From: Sipunculus nudus
Taxonomy: Eukaryota; Annelida; Sipuncula; Golfingiida; Sipunculidae
DNA: 64,000 bases
Assembly (NCBI GenBank): GCA_026874595.1
Contig: CM049319.1
Location: 4,494,601 to 4,558,600, forward strand
Direction of reading: 5' to 3'
The position numbers were made by a program, and so were the translations under genes. Under the pieces are notes generated by a model, which did no database searches, was not told the DNA's origin, and saw nothing but the letters and a program-made list of their open reading frames with translations. Shown here one piece after another: positions 38,001-48,072 of the stretch (the first letter of the stretch is position 1; every line of letters starts with the position of its first letter).

Positions 38001-39834
38001 AGACAACCCAAGAGCTGCACAAGAAACAGCTTTACTGTGGCAGCCTGACTCAAGCTAGATATTGATTTAAGAAAATGCTATTTCACTGCAAGCACTGAGT
38101 TTGCATAGGCTAGATTTCAAGAAATATATATTGCAAAAAAAATTTTAAAAGATTACATTTCTTATCCAAAGGAAGTTTTTCTTTTGACAAGAAACCCTCA
38201 AGATATCTTTCACTGATTTAAAAGCAATGCTTAAAGTCAAGATATATATCTAGATTTTCTTAAGATATATCATCCAATCATAAGAAAAATTTCCTTCATC
38301 ATAATATCTCAAGATATTATTTCTTGCCATATATTATCTCTTTTTTCTGATAGCAAGAAAAATGATCTTACCAGGATAAAACAATTCTTATTATAAGAAA
38401 AAAATCATTCCCAACTCCCTAGGACATATTCTTGATATAGGATTTTTTTTTCTGATGGTAAAACAAATTATCTGGAGTGGGGCAACAATATTGATCTTTA
38501 CAATAAAATTATTTTGTCATTTTTTAAATATGTAAATACAAGAGCCTCTACTCTCTGTTATGGAAAACCTTTATATTGCAAACACTTAATTTAGGTTCTT
38601 GCTAACATGGGCTCTTCTCTATTAAAGAAATAATGCTATTTTGGACATCTTAGAGAGTTTAAGGTATAGACTCCAAGATGCACAACCTCTGTAATATGAG
38701 CTTCTCTATTGCAGGTCCCTTATACTTATATGAAGTAACCTTTAAAGTATATTAAAAATACAGGAGTTCCAGTAAAATGTATACTTCATAGAGTCTGGGT
38801 CTGAAAACTTGTTTATGGCAAGAAATCAATGTAACACACAAGTCTGATAGAGGGAGATTCCAATGAATATATGTTTAGAGTGGTAACAGTAAAGTCAAAG
38901 AACTTAACAGTCATCATTTGTAATAAGAAATATTCCTTATCATTTTATTCCAGGCACTCTTACGAATTTGTTCAATTAATTTGATCTCATTCTTCACTAA
39001 CCTTATCTGTATAAAGCTTTAACAAAAGTACCTATAGTTAATTTATCATCTACATACTCTCGCTGTCGCCACCTATTCTTGTATTCCTATAAAGTTTTGA
39101 AAATCTTAAGTTTTAAACCATCTTATAACTGAATGTACCATGTATAACTGAATGATAATCTCTGCAAATTTTGTATTGTTTAAGCAAGATTTGATGCACT
39201 ATGATGTATTTTGACAAATTTGGGAGGATTTTTATGAACAGCAACAAGTGAGCAGGCTTCACACTTTCATGTACCTGTTATGATAATTAGCAGGCATATT
39301 TCTAAGCTTAGGCCTGTGTTTTGTAGAGAAAATCTGTAAAAATATGTCCCTGCAAGGAATATCCCTTTAACGTACAATGCTTAAACTTTAACCATCATTC
39401 AAGCTGAAACCACTTATAATTGCTCATAGCCAACACTTGTGTTTTCTGTGATAGTTTAGTGTCTAAAAAACAAAACAATCAGCTGAATAATATGCTCTAC
39501 ATAGTCCAATGGATTCATTACAAGACCACAAATCTAAGGATCTGGTTTTTAGCCCTGTTGCTATAATACTATACATAATTTATCATTATCACTTTTTCAT
39601 TCATATATGCAGGACATAATAAACAAACACAAGCAAGAACTTTTTTATTTGTATCAGATTATCCACATCAATTTTAAATATACACAAAAACTGACTGTGA
39701 CTTGCCACCATGGCCTCCGACTAACAGTGGTCCATTGTTAATGCACAAATGTAATGCTGGAGTTACTAAGATGAAACAAGTTTCTGTATTATGAGGAAGG
39801 TGTAAAAAATGAATACACTGTATAACTAGAATAT
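35048..39834. other. Unique AT-rich stretch with a degenerate AAGATAT-rich patch
   Basis: No gene recognised. Between about 38110 and 38460 the sequence is rich in TCAAGATAT, CTTGATATA and TTATAAGAAAA words on both strands, with several small potential hairpins. It may be an eroded repeat. Confidence 0.4.
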
Positions 39835-40563
39835 GGGTAGTCGACAAGCAACTACGTGTATCTGCCAAAATCAGAGTAGGACAGGTGAAGTGAGGCATGG
39901 TTGAAAAGTCAAACCACTGCTGAGATATGAGTGATTTTATCCCACAGCAGACAAACAGATGGACGTGTGCAAAAATGGCTGCAGGTGGCGCCACCATTTT
40001 TGTGTATGTTATAAAGCTATCCAAGGGCGACATTTGTGTAAAATTTTTTTCCTGATTGGTTGAAAGAGTCCGGAGATATAAACATGGATGTCTACAACGT
40101 GAATGTGAATGTAGGTGGCGCCACCTGTCATAAAATCAAGAAAGCTATCCAGGATGAATACGCATGCCGAATTTCAGGTGAATTAGTCAAACCACTGCAG
40201 AGATTTGAGTGGTTTTAACCCAAGGCAGATGAACAGATGGACACTGTGCAAACGTGGTTGCAGGTGGCGCCACCACTTTTTGTGTATGTTATAAAGCTAT
40301 CGAAGGGCTACATTTATACAAATTTTTTTTTGGTTTATGTGTAGAAACAGACGCACAAACAGCCGCTGGGCATAGAGGAAAGGTCAGAGGTCAAGGCCAA
40401 TTGGTTGGGAACCAGTTCACATGTTGCCCGATAATTGGTGTAAGTTTCGGAAATATCCATCCAGTAGTCTCAGAGAAGTTCTCCGGAAACGAATGCGGCG
40501 GCGGAGGCGGCGGAACCCGACCAAAAACATAGTATTTGCAAAACTTTGTTTTAGCGGATACAA
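39835..40563 (+). mobile_element. Family B Helitron-like element, copy 3
   Basis: Left end AACTAGAATATGGGTAGTCG, then GTGTATCTGCCAAAATC. The core has about 1.5-2 units of 280 bp (GTGCAAAAATGGCTGCAG near 39967 and its equivalent near 40247), with perfect palindromes at 39984-39995, 40114-40125 and 40263-40274. The right end is hairpin CAAAAC-TTT-GTTTTA (40539-40553) followed by GCGGATACAA. It is the shortest of the three copies. The G/C-rich GGCGGCGGAGGCGGCGG run near 40495-40512 matches the equivalent place in the other two copies. Confidence 0.75.
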
Positions 40564-41339
40564 TTAATATATTTTCAAAAAGGGAAACCCACAAAAGAGC
40601 ACTGATTATCCCCTGTGTATGTTCCTTGTTGACCACAAAACAAAAGAAAAGGCTTTGTGTTGTAGGTTATCAAAGTTCTTTAAAGTTCAGGTAATAAACA
40701 TGAATATTTCTTGATTATTACACACTATGATCTTTTTAGAATTTGAACAAAATTCCATTTGATTGTTCAATATAAAAAACCAGAAATAGCATTTAAAAGT
40801 GCTCTAGCAAGTATCCAAAATAAAAATACACTATTGAAAAGTATCAGGAATCCCTGATAAGCTTCATTATCAACATAACATTTTTTTCTGACAATTTGCC
40901 TCTTATGACAAAGTCAAAGTCTTTCTCTTCCTGAGACCATGAAACTTGGACAAAGCTAGGCTTTAATGGAATAGCCTAAAACCAAAAAACATTGTTCGGC
41001 GGGCTGTGACTTAGACTACGTTTGCCTGGGAAGATGGTAACTGGATCTGACTCAGTCTGGACTCAAAGAGTGTGGTGACTTGAACTCAGTCTTAGCCTCA
41101 GATGGTTGTGACCTTGACTTAATATCAGCCTAACAGAGCTGTGACTTAGAACCTGTCTTTCCCTAGGATGATGGAGTCTCTACTACAAGTAGTACAACAC
41201 TGCTAATTAAACAGAAGCTTGGCTCAAAGACTTTCTTAACAAGAAAATCCAATACCTCTCCCAACAAAAGTACAATCTGCTTTATAAACCTCAAAATAAA
41301 AGTTAGGGGAAAAAATTGCTTTTTTTACTTTGCAGTGTT

Positions 41340-41510
41340 GATGACTATTGAAGGTACATTGTAACGAAGACAAATTGCTCAGGGGAAAATTCTGGGCTGA
41401 TCCGGGATTCGAACCCATAATGGTGGTGCACAAGTCCGGCATACCAACCGCTTAGCTAGCAAAGCATGCAAGCTTCACTAGCGAAACAGTCGGTCCACTT
41501 ATAGGTCACC
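41340..41510 (-). repeat. tRNA-derived SINE, copy 1
   Basis: The minus strand has an A box TAGCTAAGCGGTTGG (41444-41458) and a B box GGGTTCGAATCCC (41404-41416), about 43 bases apart as in a tRNA. A tail with CCCAGAATTTTCCCCTGAGC follows. The intact boxes suggest the promoter could still be read by pol III. The anticodon arm does not pair, so it is a SINE and not a tRNA gene. The homologous segment extends over roughly 41365-41500. Confidence 0.6.
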
Positions 41511-41639
41511 CCGTAACACACCCCCTCTTAAGAGTGTTCTGCTATCAGAACAAGACTAATTATCCCAGGAGTCACATTTTCGTGAGCTTATTCCCTGGGC
41601 CACAAAGTTTACCGTCACATTGGACAAGCCCCCATTTTA

Positions 41640-41785
41640 TTACAAAGACAAATACTCAGGGGAAAATTCTGGGCAAAAGAAGGATTCAAACCCATGTCAG
41701 TGACGCACATGTCCGGCGTTCCAACCTTTTTGCTAGAAGTGCAAGCTTAACTAGCGAGACAGTTCGGTCCGCTTTTACAAAAAAA
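41640..41785 (-). repeat. tRNA-derived SINE, copy 2
   Basis: Same family as the copy 280 bp to the left: A-box region TAGCAAAAAGGTTGG (41721-41735), B box GGGTTTGAATCC (41682-41693), shared CAGAATTTTCCCCTGAG tail and shared flank GAAACAGT/GAGACAGT-CGGTCC. Both boxes carry changes, so this copy is the more eroded. The repeated flank suggests a local duplication or a dimeric element. Confidence 0.55.
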
Positions 41786-42924
41786 AACAACCTACACATG
41801 CAAAACTATTTCTATACACATTACCTGTTTCATATGGAAGTCTTCAGTCTGTAAGTGAAAACCAAGAAACCAAGGGTTCTTCGACGGGCTTATAAATATA
41901 TGAATGCCAAATCCAAAAACAGTTCCGACAAACAAATCCAATGATATTTCCCTGTTTTGGCAACATAGTTGTAGTATTTCCTAAATCTGCCATTTGGAGA
42001 CTTCTTCTGAGATATATCTGTCACGCAGATCTCTGATTGAGTTTCACATATGATGCTGAACTGCCACATTCATTGATTTCCACTGGGAAATATGCCATAA
42101 ATAAATGTGATAAACATATGATAAAGTAACTGGATATACCCACTAGGTCAGCTGATTATCTGGCAGAAGCCCAGCCAGGAATGCGAGAGATTTGTCTTTT
42201 GTGTTACCGTAGTTACATATATATACAAAGCCCTAACTATCTTAGTAAAACATTAATGGTTTTTATAACTTTTTTCAGAGGGAGGGGTTAGGTTTCTACC
42301 TCTCTTATGTAAGAGAGCAGCCCAGTTATGCTTTCAAAGGCTGTTATTTTTCATGTTAGAACCTTTGTGGGTTCAATCAGATTGGTACCTTGCTGTTAGA
42401 GTGCAATTATGGATATTTCCCAAGTGTCATCCTTGGCTAGCAAACAAAGGTTTAAAAACATCACATACAGGAGAGGACGTTAACCCTCAAATACACTGTC
42501 AAGGTCCCTGACTGAAAGGATTTCTCAGACTGCTGCTTGGATGGTTCCATATGACACTGTGGTTTTGTCGTTACTGTATAGGTATTCAATAAAATCATAT
42601 TTGTCAAGTGTTTGAGACATTTGTCAACTGACCTACATGTGATGCAGCATTGAAACTTGAGGGTAATCCAGAGTCATAATCATAAATAATGACTTTTGGG
42701 TTTAAGAGAAGAGGTCCTTGATTAAATTCATTCTGGACCAACCATGGTGAAAATGCTTAAACAGAAAACAAGTTCTGTATTATTACTACCCCAGTTTAAA
42801 AAGTACCTAAAATAGGTGCAAAGGTTGGTATTTGGTTATTAGTTGTTCATGACAAAAATTCAACATCTTGACTGATAAATGCATTCAGGATCATCAAATC
42901 TCTAACATAATAAGACATTTCCAT

Positions 42925-43120
42925 TGTTATTATTTATTTGTGTACTATTGTTTGTCAGCATGTAACCTAGCATGTCACCTTGCATATAGCTTGTTTAGTG
43001 TAGTTTACTGTTGTCTTTTTCTCCTCTGTTTCAGATTGGTGTGGGGCCTTAAATGTGTTGTGTGTCAAATAAAACTATTGCTGTGAAGTAACAGACTGTT
43101 ATTGATTTATAAACTTTCAT
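42925..43120 (+). repeat. Copia 5' LTR
   Basis: 196 bp, TGTTATTATTTATT...AAACTTTCA, with an AATAAA polyadenylation signal near 43068. The start is fixed by the inverted 3' LTR copy, which begins TGTTAATATTTATT after a polypurine tract. The end is fixed by the adjoining primer-binding site. Confidence 0.85.
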
Positions 43121-43136
43121 GGTAGCAGAGTGTGGT
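43121..43136 (+). other. Primer-binding site for initiator tRNA-Met
   Basis: TGGTAGCAGAGTGTGG directly follows the LTR. TGGTAGCAGAG is complementary to the 3' end of animal initiator methionine tRNA, the usual primer of copia-type elements. Confidence 0.8.
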
Positions 43137-43143
43137 TGCTAAA

Positions 43144-44544
43144 ATGAGTACACAAGTGGAAGACAAAATAGAACTTAAGGCCCCACCCAGCTGGAGGTTG
43201 GACAAGCTCAGTTATGATGCCTGGCGCTTTGAGGTTGAACTGTGGAATGAGTGGACCACAACTCCTAAAAACAAGAGAGGACGTCTGGTAATGATTGCAT
43301 TGCCTATTGAGGATCCTTCAGGAGCTAGGGAGAAAATTCGACTGGCAGTACAGAATGCAGATATAGATATTAACAGTGATACTGGTGTAGAGGCAGTTCT
43401 GAAGGAGTTGGATAAGAGCTTCAAAAAGGATGATCTGAGTACTGTTTGTGAAGCTTGGTCAAGTTTCATCGAGTATCATAAAACCAGTGAGAGAATGTCA
43501 GAATACATTACGGTCTATGAAAGAAAAGTTAGCGAGTTAAAGAAGGAAAAGATTGTGTTACCAGATGTTGTGCTTGATATGCAACTTCTTAATGGTGCTG
43601 GTTTTGATAAGAAGGACCGGCAGATAGTTCTGACTGCTGTTGACTATGCAAAGGAAGGTGAACTTTTCTCCCAAATGAAAACTGCTTTAAGGAAGTTTCA
43701 TGGTGATACACCAACAGTTAGAGGTGCTAGCAATGTGACTAGGGATGATGATGTTGTAGTTAAAGAAGAATCAGTTAATACTGCAAATGGTGAAGAGGCT
43801 ATGGCTACTAGAGGTTATAGAGGAGGCAGTCGTTTCAGATATGGGAACTTTGGAGGACAGTCTAGTAGAAACTTTGGTGGAAGGGGGTTTAGCACATTTA
43901 GAGGCAGAGGTAGAGGGTTCTCTAGGGGTGGCAGAGGTGGTGGCTCAGGTTCAAGTAATGATAGTCAGGAGGGTGGTGTCCCTGGGAGGAGAAGGGTCAA
44001 TCCTATAGAGTCTTTTGGTAATATCATGAGATGTCATATTTGTCAGTCCATACGTCATTTTCAGAGAAATTGTCTTGATGCCTGGGAGAACTTGAACAGA
44101 GAAGTAAATGAGGTGGAGGAAGTGAAGGAGGTTATTGATTATTCATTTGCTGATAAGCAAGTACTAATATGTGAAGCAGTAAATGCAGCCGTTTTAGACA
44201 GCGCTTGTACCAAGACAGTGGCCGGAAAGATGTGGAAGGATACTTACATAGAGTCTCTTACTCCTGAGGAAAGAAGTCAAGTGAAACTGTTTCCAGGAGG
44301 GACCAAGTTCAAATTTGGAGGTGAAGCCAAAAGAGAATCATTTGAAAGGGTGCAACTGCCAGTCACCATTGTGGGAAAGAAAACTATGATCACCACTGAT
44401 GTTGTGGATAGTGATATTCCACTGCTACTGAGCAAACCAGATATGAAACATTTTGGTGTAAAGCTGGATTTGGAAAATGACACTGCAAATTTACTTGGAC
44501 AGAAAGTTGAGCTAGAAATTACCAGTTCAGGACATTATTGTTGA
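43144..44544 (+). CDS. Copia Gag-protease polyprotein segment
   Basis: Start chosen at the ATG giving MSTQVEDKIELKAPPSW; upstream in-frame codons lie in the primer-binding region. 466 residues. Residues 1-190 are a Gag-like helical region (SWRLDKLSYDAWRFEVELW). Residues 220-280 are Gly/Arg-rich (RGG-type repeats), a probable nucleic-acid-binding segment. Near residue 295 is a CCHC zinc knuckle, CHICQSIRHFQRNC, with exact CX2CX4HX4C spacing but without the usual glycine. Near residue 350 is VLDSACTKTVAG, the aspartic protease active-site region, where DSAC replaces the common D(S/T)G. The frame ends with an in-frame TGA at 44542-44544, and the same frame continues into integrase. A copia of the kind found in marine invertebrates is likely. 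Confidence 0.85.
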   Translation: MSTQVEDKIELKAPPSWRLDKLSYDAWRFEVELWNEWTTTPKNKRGRLVMIALPIEDPSGAREKIRLAVQNADIDINSDTGVEAVLKELDKSFKKDDLSTVCEAWSSFIEYHKTSERMSEYITVYERKVSELKKEKIVLPDVVLDMQLLNGAGFDKKDRQIVLTAVDYAKEGELFSQMKTALRKFHGDTPTVRGASNVTRDDDVVVKEESVNTANGEEAMATRGYRGGSRFRYGNFGGQSSRNFGGRGFSTFRGRGRGFSRGGRGGGSGSSNDSQEGGVPGRRRVNPIESFGNIMRCHICQSIRHFQRNCLDAWENLNREVNEVEEVKEVIDYSFADKQVLICEAVNAAVLDSACTKTVAGKMWKDTYIESLTPEERSQVKLFPGGTKFKFGGEAKRESFERVQLPVTIVGKKTMITTDVVDSDIPLLLSKPDMKHFGVKLDLENDTANLLGQKVELEITSSGHYC

Positions 44545-44927
44545 CCCTTGAAAGAGTGTGTAGTGCATGTAGAGGGAGTATACCTAGCCATGGAAGAGAA
44601 ACAGCCTGAAGGAAAAGAGAAGATTGTTCTGAAACTGCATAGACAGTTTGCACATCCTTCAGCTAGGAGCTTGAAAGCATTACTGAATAATGCTGGAGTT
44701 TTGGACAAGGAAACTGAAAATAAGATTACAGAGATTTCAGAAAATTGCACTGTATGTAAGAGGTACAAGAAAACACCCTCTAGGCCATCAGTATGTACAC
44801 CCCTTGCCACAAGATTCAATGAGAGTGTTGCCATGGACCTGAAGGAGTTCAAACCAGGGGTTTACTTCTTGCACATCATTGACTTGTACACAAGATTCAG
44901 CCTGGCCAAGGTAATCAGGAGGAAACA
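44545..44927 (+). pseudogene. Copia integrase N-terminal part, truncated
   Basis: Same frame as the upstream Gag-protease, separated by one TGA codon. It has an HHCC zinc-binding pattern: LHRQFAHPSARSLKALL provides the histidines and CTVCKRYKK the cysteines. AMDLKEF follows, with the first catalytic aspartate of the D,D,E core, and then IIDLYTRFSLAKVI. It stops at about 44921 at the inversion junction; the second Asp and the Glu are absent. The last residues of the open frame (to 44949) are translated from the inverted LTR. Confidence 0.85.
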
Positions 44928-45029
44928 GAGGAGAAAAAGACAACAGTAAACTACACTAAACATGCTATATGCAAGGTGACATGCTAGGTTACATGCTGAC
45001 AAACAATAGTACACAAATAAATATTAACA
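44922..45029 (-). repeat. Inverted first 108 bp of the copia 3' LTR
   Basis: The minus strand from 45029 down to 44922 matches 42925-43032 of the 5' LTR over 108 bp with few differences, including the ends TGTTA and CTCTGTTTC. The polypurine tract GAAACAAGGAGGAGA is next to it at 45031-45045 on the same strand, as expected just before a 3' LTR. Confidence 0.88.
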
Positions 45030-45403
45030 ATCTCCTCCTTGTTTCTTTAATGAATGACAAATAATGTGTTTCAGAATGGTGGGGAAAGAACAAAAATAAA
45101 CAGATAACAAAAAATAAAAACAGCGCAAATCACTGAAACTTAAAACTCAGCAAAGTCTTTTTCACAAGTCCTTCAGGAGTCTGTTTAAACAACATGATGA
45201 AAATCTTCAAAATAGAGTCAAGCTGCTCATTAATGAAATGGCATATAAGAATCAATGAGTAATCCAAGTTAACACAAGTGTGTCAATATGGAACCTAGGA
45301 ATTTGCAAACATAAATACTAATCTAGTAGCATGTAAGGTTGTTAACAGAGTCCTCTGTCTAACACTACCCTACCTACAATTAACATATGTGGAGACATGG
45401 TGG

Positions 45404-46294
45404 CTACAGGGAATCCAACTCGGAGAAGGTGTGCTCTTCTAAAATACCTGAGTTTAAAGAGTCCAAAACAAAATCACTACATACACCCTTTTTGGTCAAC
45501 AGATCAGCTAATAAGGCTTTGGAAGGAAGCCAGGAAACTTTCTGCACATCACCTTTGTTTAGCATCTCCTGAAGTTCAGCCATAGTGACCCTCAATCTTT
45601 TTTCATGTACTTGTTTTGTTGAGTGAAGGTTCTCATGCAGAGACTTGTTGTCTATATTCACAAATACTGGCACTTTGTTGAACTTGTAATTGTCCTTATA
45701 CAATTCTGTCAGCATACATCCTAAGTAAATTGCACTATCAACACTTCCTAGCATGGCTAGAGATTCTGCAGCAAGAGTACTATGTACAGTCCTTTGTATC
45801 TTACTGGCTGACCAATCCAGTGGGACACTGAGTTTCTTTGTACCTGAATTTGCTACAAGGAAAATAATATAGCCTCGAGCACTTGAATGACCATCAGGCA
45901 GATTAGCCCATGCTGCATCTGAAAATACCTCTAAACTCAGAACTTCAAATTTCCCTAACTTATGATACAGAATACCACTTGTCCTCCTTTTGACTTTTTG
46001 AACTGCCTTGTTAGCTTCAATTACATGCTGTACCTGGGGGTGTTTTGTCACAGTACTGAGGCTCAACATATCAAAAGTCACATCTGGTCTTGTCTGAGAA
46101 CTAATCCAGTTCAACTGCCCTACTACTCCCCTGAAATTTCTAGTTTCCTCATCAGTTAGGAAAGCTTGTCTTTCTTGTTTTCTCAGAGTTGCAATTTCTA
46201 TCGGAATCATCTCATCAATATACTTTTGTTGATGGATAAGCAGTCCTTCTGATGTGTTGGTGATGTCTAATGCAATGTATCTAAAGGTCCCCAT
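45404..46294 (-). pseudogene. Copia RT C-terminal part and RNase H
   Basis: 296 residues on the minus strand. FRYIALDITNTSEGLLIHQQ and GVVGQLNWISSQTRPDVTFD are the usual copia RT-connection motifs. RNase H follows: EVFSDAAWANLPDGHSSARG (first catalytic Asp), HSTLAAESLAM (Glu), NIDNKSLHENLHSTKQVHEK (Asp) and WLPSKALLADLLTKKG at the C-terminus. It joins the upstream RT piece with a frameshift near 46285. It lies in opposite orientation to gag, next to the inverted LTR. Confidence 0.93.
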
Positions 46295-46725
46295 CCTGTT
46301 GTTTACTTACTTCAAACTTCTCACACAGAGGCTTCACCACCTTATTCTTGAACAACTCAGTTCCTGCCAACAAAAAGTCATCTACATGCATCAAGAAAAC
46401 ACCTTGGAGTTCCCCGTCATCATACCATCGAAAAAGTGCCTTGTCAAGAAGAGACTGCTTACAGATTAGCATCTTCAGGAATTCCCCAACACTAAAAAAA
46501 AACAATTTCGAGCTGCATTGTCAAGCCCACAGGCTACTTTTTTCAACTTCCATATACAACCTAGTGTCTCTGCTTCTGGGGGAGGCTTCAGGTATACATC
46601 CCTTTCTATTTCTTTACCCTGGAGAAAAGCAGCTTTAATATCTATTGTTTGACACTTCCACTGTTGGTTAGCAGCGACTGCAAAGGACACTCTCAAAGTT
46701 GAACTGCTTTTTATAGTGTTTCCTT
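46281..46725 (-). pseudogene. Copia reverse transcriptase palm, frameshifted
   Basis: The segment up to 46696 reads QTIDIKAAFLQGKEIERDVY (first catalytic Asp) and GCIWKLKKVACGLDNAARN. After a frameshift in an A-run near 46493-46503 the next frame reads FLMHVDDFLLAGTELF, with the catalytic VDD box at about 46377-46388 and KFEVSK. The order matches copia RT. The N-terminal part of RT is missing at the inversion edge near 46725. Frameshifts make this copy inactive. Confidence 0.9.
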
Positions 46726-46730
46726 AAACT

Positions 46731-46756
46731 GCTGTTTATTGATTTATAAACTTTCC
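46731..46756 (+). repeat. Last bases of the copia 3' LTR
   Basis: TTATTGATTTATAAACTTT is identical to the end of the 5' LTR (about 43096-43118) and is followed by CC where the 5' LTR has CA. It marks the true outer end of the rearranged element. Confidence 0.75.
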
Positions 46757-47628
46757 CCATTCACTAAATTCCCAATATTAATGTCTGAATATCTGAACAA
46801 TAATTAAAGGTGAAACTATATTAATAATCAACAGAATATTTTGCCTAATGAAAGGCTAGTTTTGTTGGCAGTGACGGGATATAGAATATATCAGATAATC
46901 CTGTTTGTCATAAGCCAAAAAGTGATGTTTATTGTATAATTTATAAAGAACTAGGAAGATGAAAGCTATGGCTTCTTGTATTATAGAAAAAAAAATAAAT
47001 CTGCATTACACTTAACCAGTATAAGTTTAACATACAATAATATTTTCTGGGGTGTATACTCATACATACTGGAGAAATAAAAAAAAAAGATATCCCCTTT
47101 ACATATGACAAAAATGTCACTTTTACAAGACTAAATACACTGATTTAGAACTTTTTGACTACATATATTATATAACAGATGATGACAACAGGGCTTGATC
47201 ATAATGTTATACAAATTAACCTTTCATGTATCACTGCTGTCAAACTCAGAAGCTACCTTAGGCCTGAAATTAGATGGTAGCTTTAATGGTGACATCTTGT
47301 GGAAAAAGGAAACACTATAAAAAACACCATAAAAACATATTCCACAGGTTTGTTTCTACACGAAACCAGATGAATCCTAAGTTGTGACAGAAAAAAAGAA
47401 ACTGTAGAGGATATCCAAAGACATCTTATAAAGCAAATGACTCTTCCAAGGGTGAATAGATGTATTCCTTTAATAGTGTAAATAAGTTGTCATAGAATTA
47501 ATTAACTCTTGAATACAGGGCATCTCTGAATTGTCTAATGCCAAATGCTGACACTATAAAACTCACTGTAAAAGTAATAACTGAGAGAATGTGAGTTTGA
47601 TCAAGATATAGATGCTGGATTGTCTATA
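46757..47628. other. Unique AT-rich stretch
   Basis: No recognised gene or repeat. Confidence 0.5.
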
Positions 47629-48072
47629 GTCTGTTCTACAAAAGGGTGCCCATTGAAATTTGGCAATATTTTCATTATCTGGCTGATTAATTTAAAGCAA
47701 TGGAATTAAATTGATATATGAGAAAACAGTCTATTTTTTACAACACCTCAACCCCATTCATGGAGGTTAAGGTCACTGGTCACATGCTCAGACAACTGCA
47801 CTTGAAAGCTCCTAATTGGCTAATACCTGGTCATAAATATTCTAAAAAATACAGTTGTCTGCAAGCTATGGCAGACACCATGTCACTTGGCCACAATATT
47901 CAGAAGAACCAGAGGGCTGCAAAATATAAATATTGGTTTTTGTTAGGAGGTTTTACATCTCATATTAGGCCTTTGGTCCCTCATCAGCTTTAAGGTCAGA
48001 CTGTGTGATAATATTTGAGTTAAAAAGAATAACTCCCAAATTTCAATGGGAACACCTTTGTGGAACAGATTA
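47629..48072. mobile_element. Small element with about 35-bp terminal inverted repeats
   Basis: The left arm (about 47629-47672) contains CTGTTCTACAAAAGGGTGCC followed by CATTGAAATTTGG. The right arm (about 48035-48070) is CCAAATTTCAATGGG then ACACCTTTGTGGAACAGA. The arms pair over about 34 bp with a few mismatches. The interior of about 360 bp has an uninterrupted 91-codon frame at 47718-47993 but no familiar protein. It is probably a MITE-like or foldback element; no clear target duplication was seen. Confidence 0.6.

Larger units (their letters stand above)
42925..46756 (+). mobile_element. Ty1/copia LTR retrotransposon with inverted 3' half
   Basis: Order on the plus strand: 5' LTR (42925-43120), primer-binding site, gag-protease and the start of integrase (+), then an inverted block (44922 to about 46725) that reads on the minus strand as reverse transcriptase, RNase H, polypurine tract and the first 108 bp of the 3' LTR. 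The last bases of the 3' LTR follow in plus orientation (about 46731-46756). Outer flanks are TCCAT (42920-42924) and CCCAT or CCAT (ending 46760), a candidate 4-5 bp target duplication. Most of the integrase core and the start of RT are missing. Copia is supported by the order IN before RT and by the RNase H type. Confidence 0.85.

Noticed and set aside
41404-41465. Functional tRNA gene on the minus strand
   Set aside because: A and B boxes are good, but the anticodon and acceptor stems do not pair and a diverged second copy lies nearby, so a SINE is more likely.
43787-44008. 73-residue frame overlapping Gag
   Set aside because: Shadow frame of the Gly/Arg-rich Gag segment; its content is set by the codons of the real frame.
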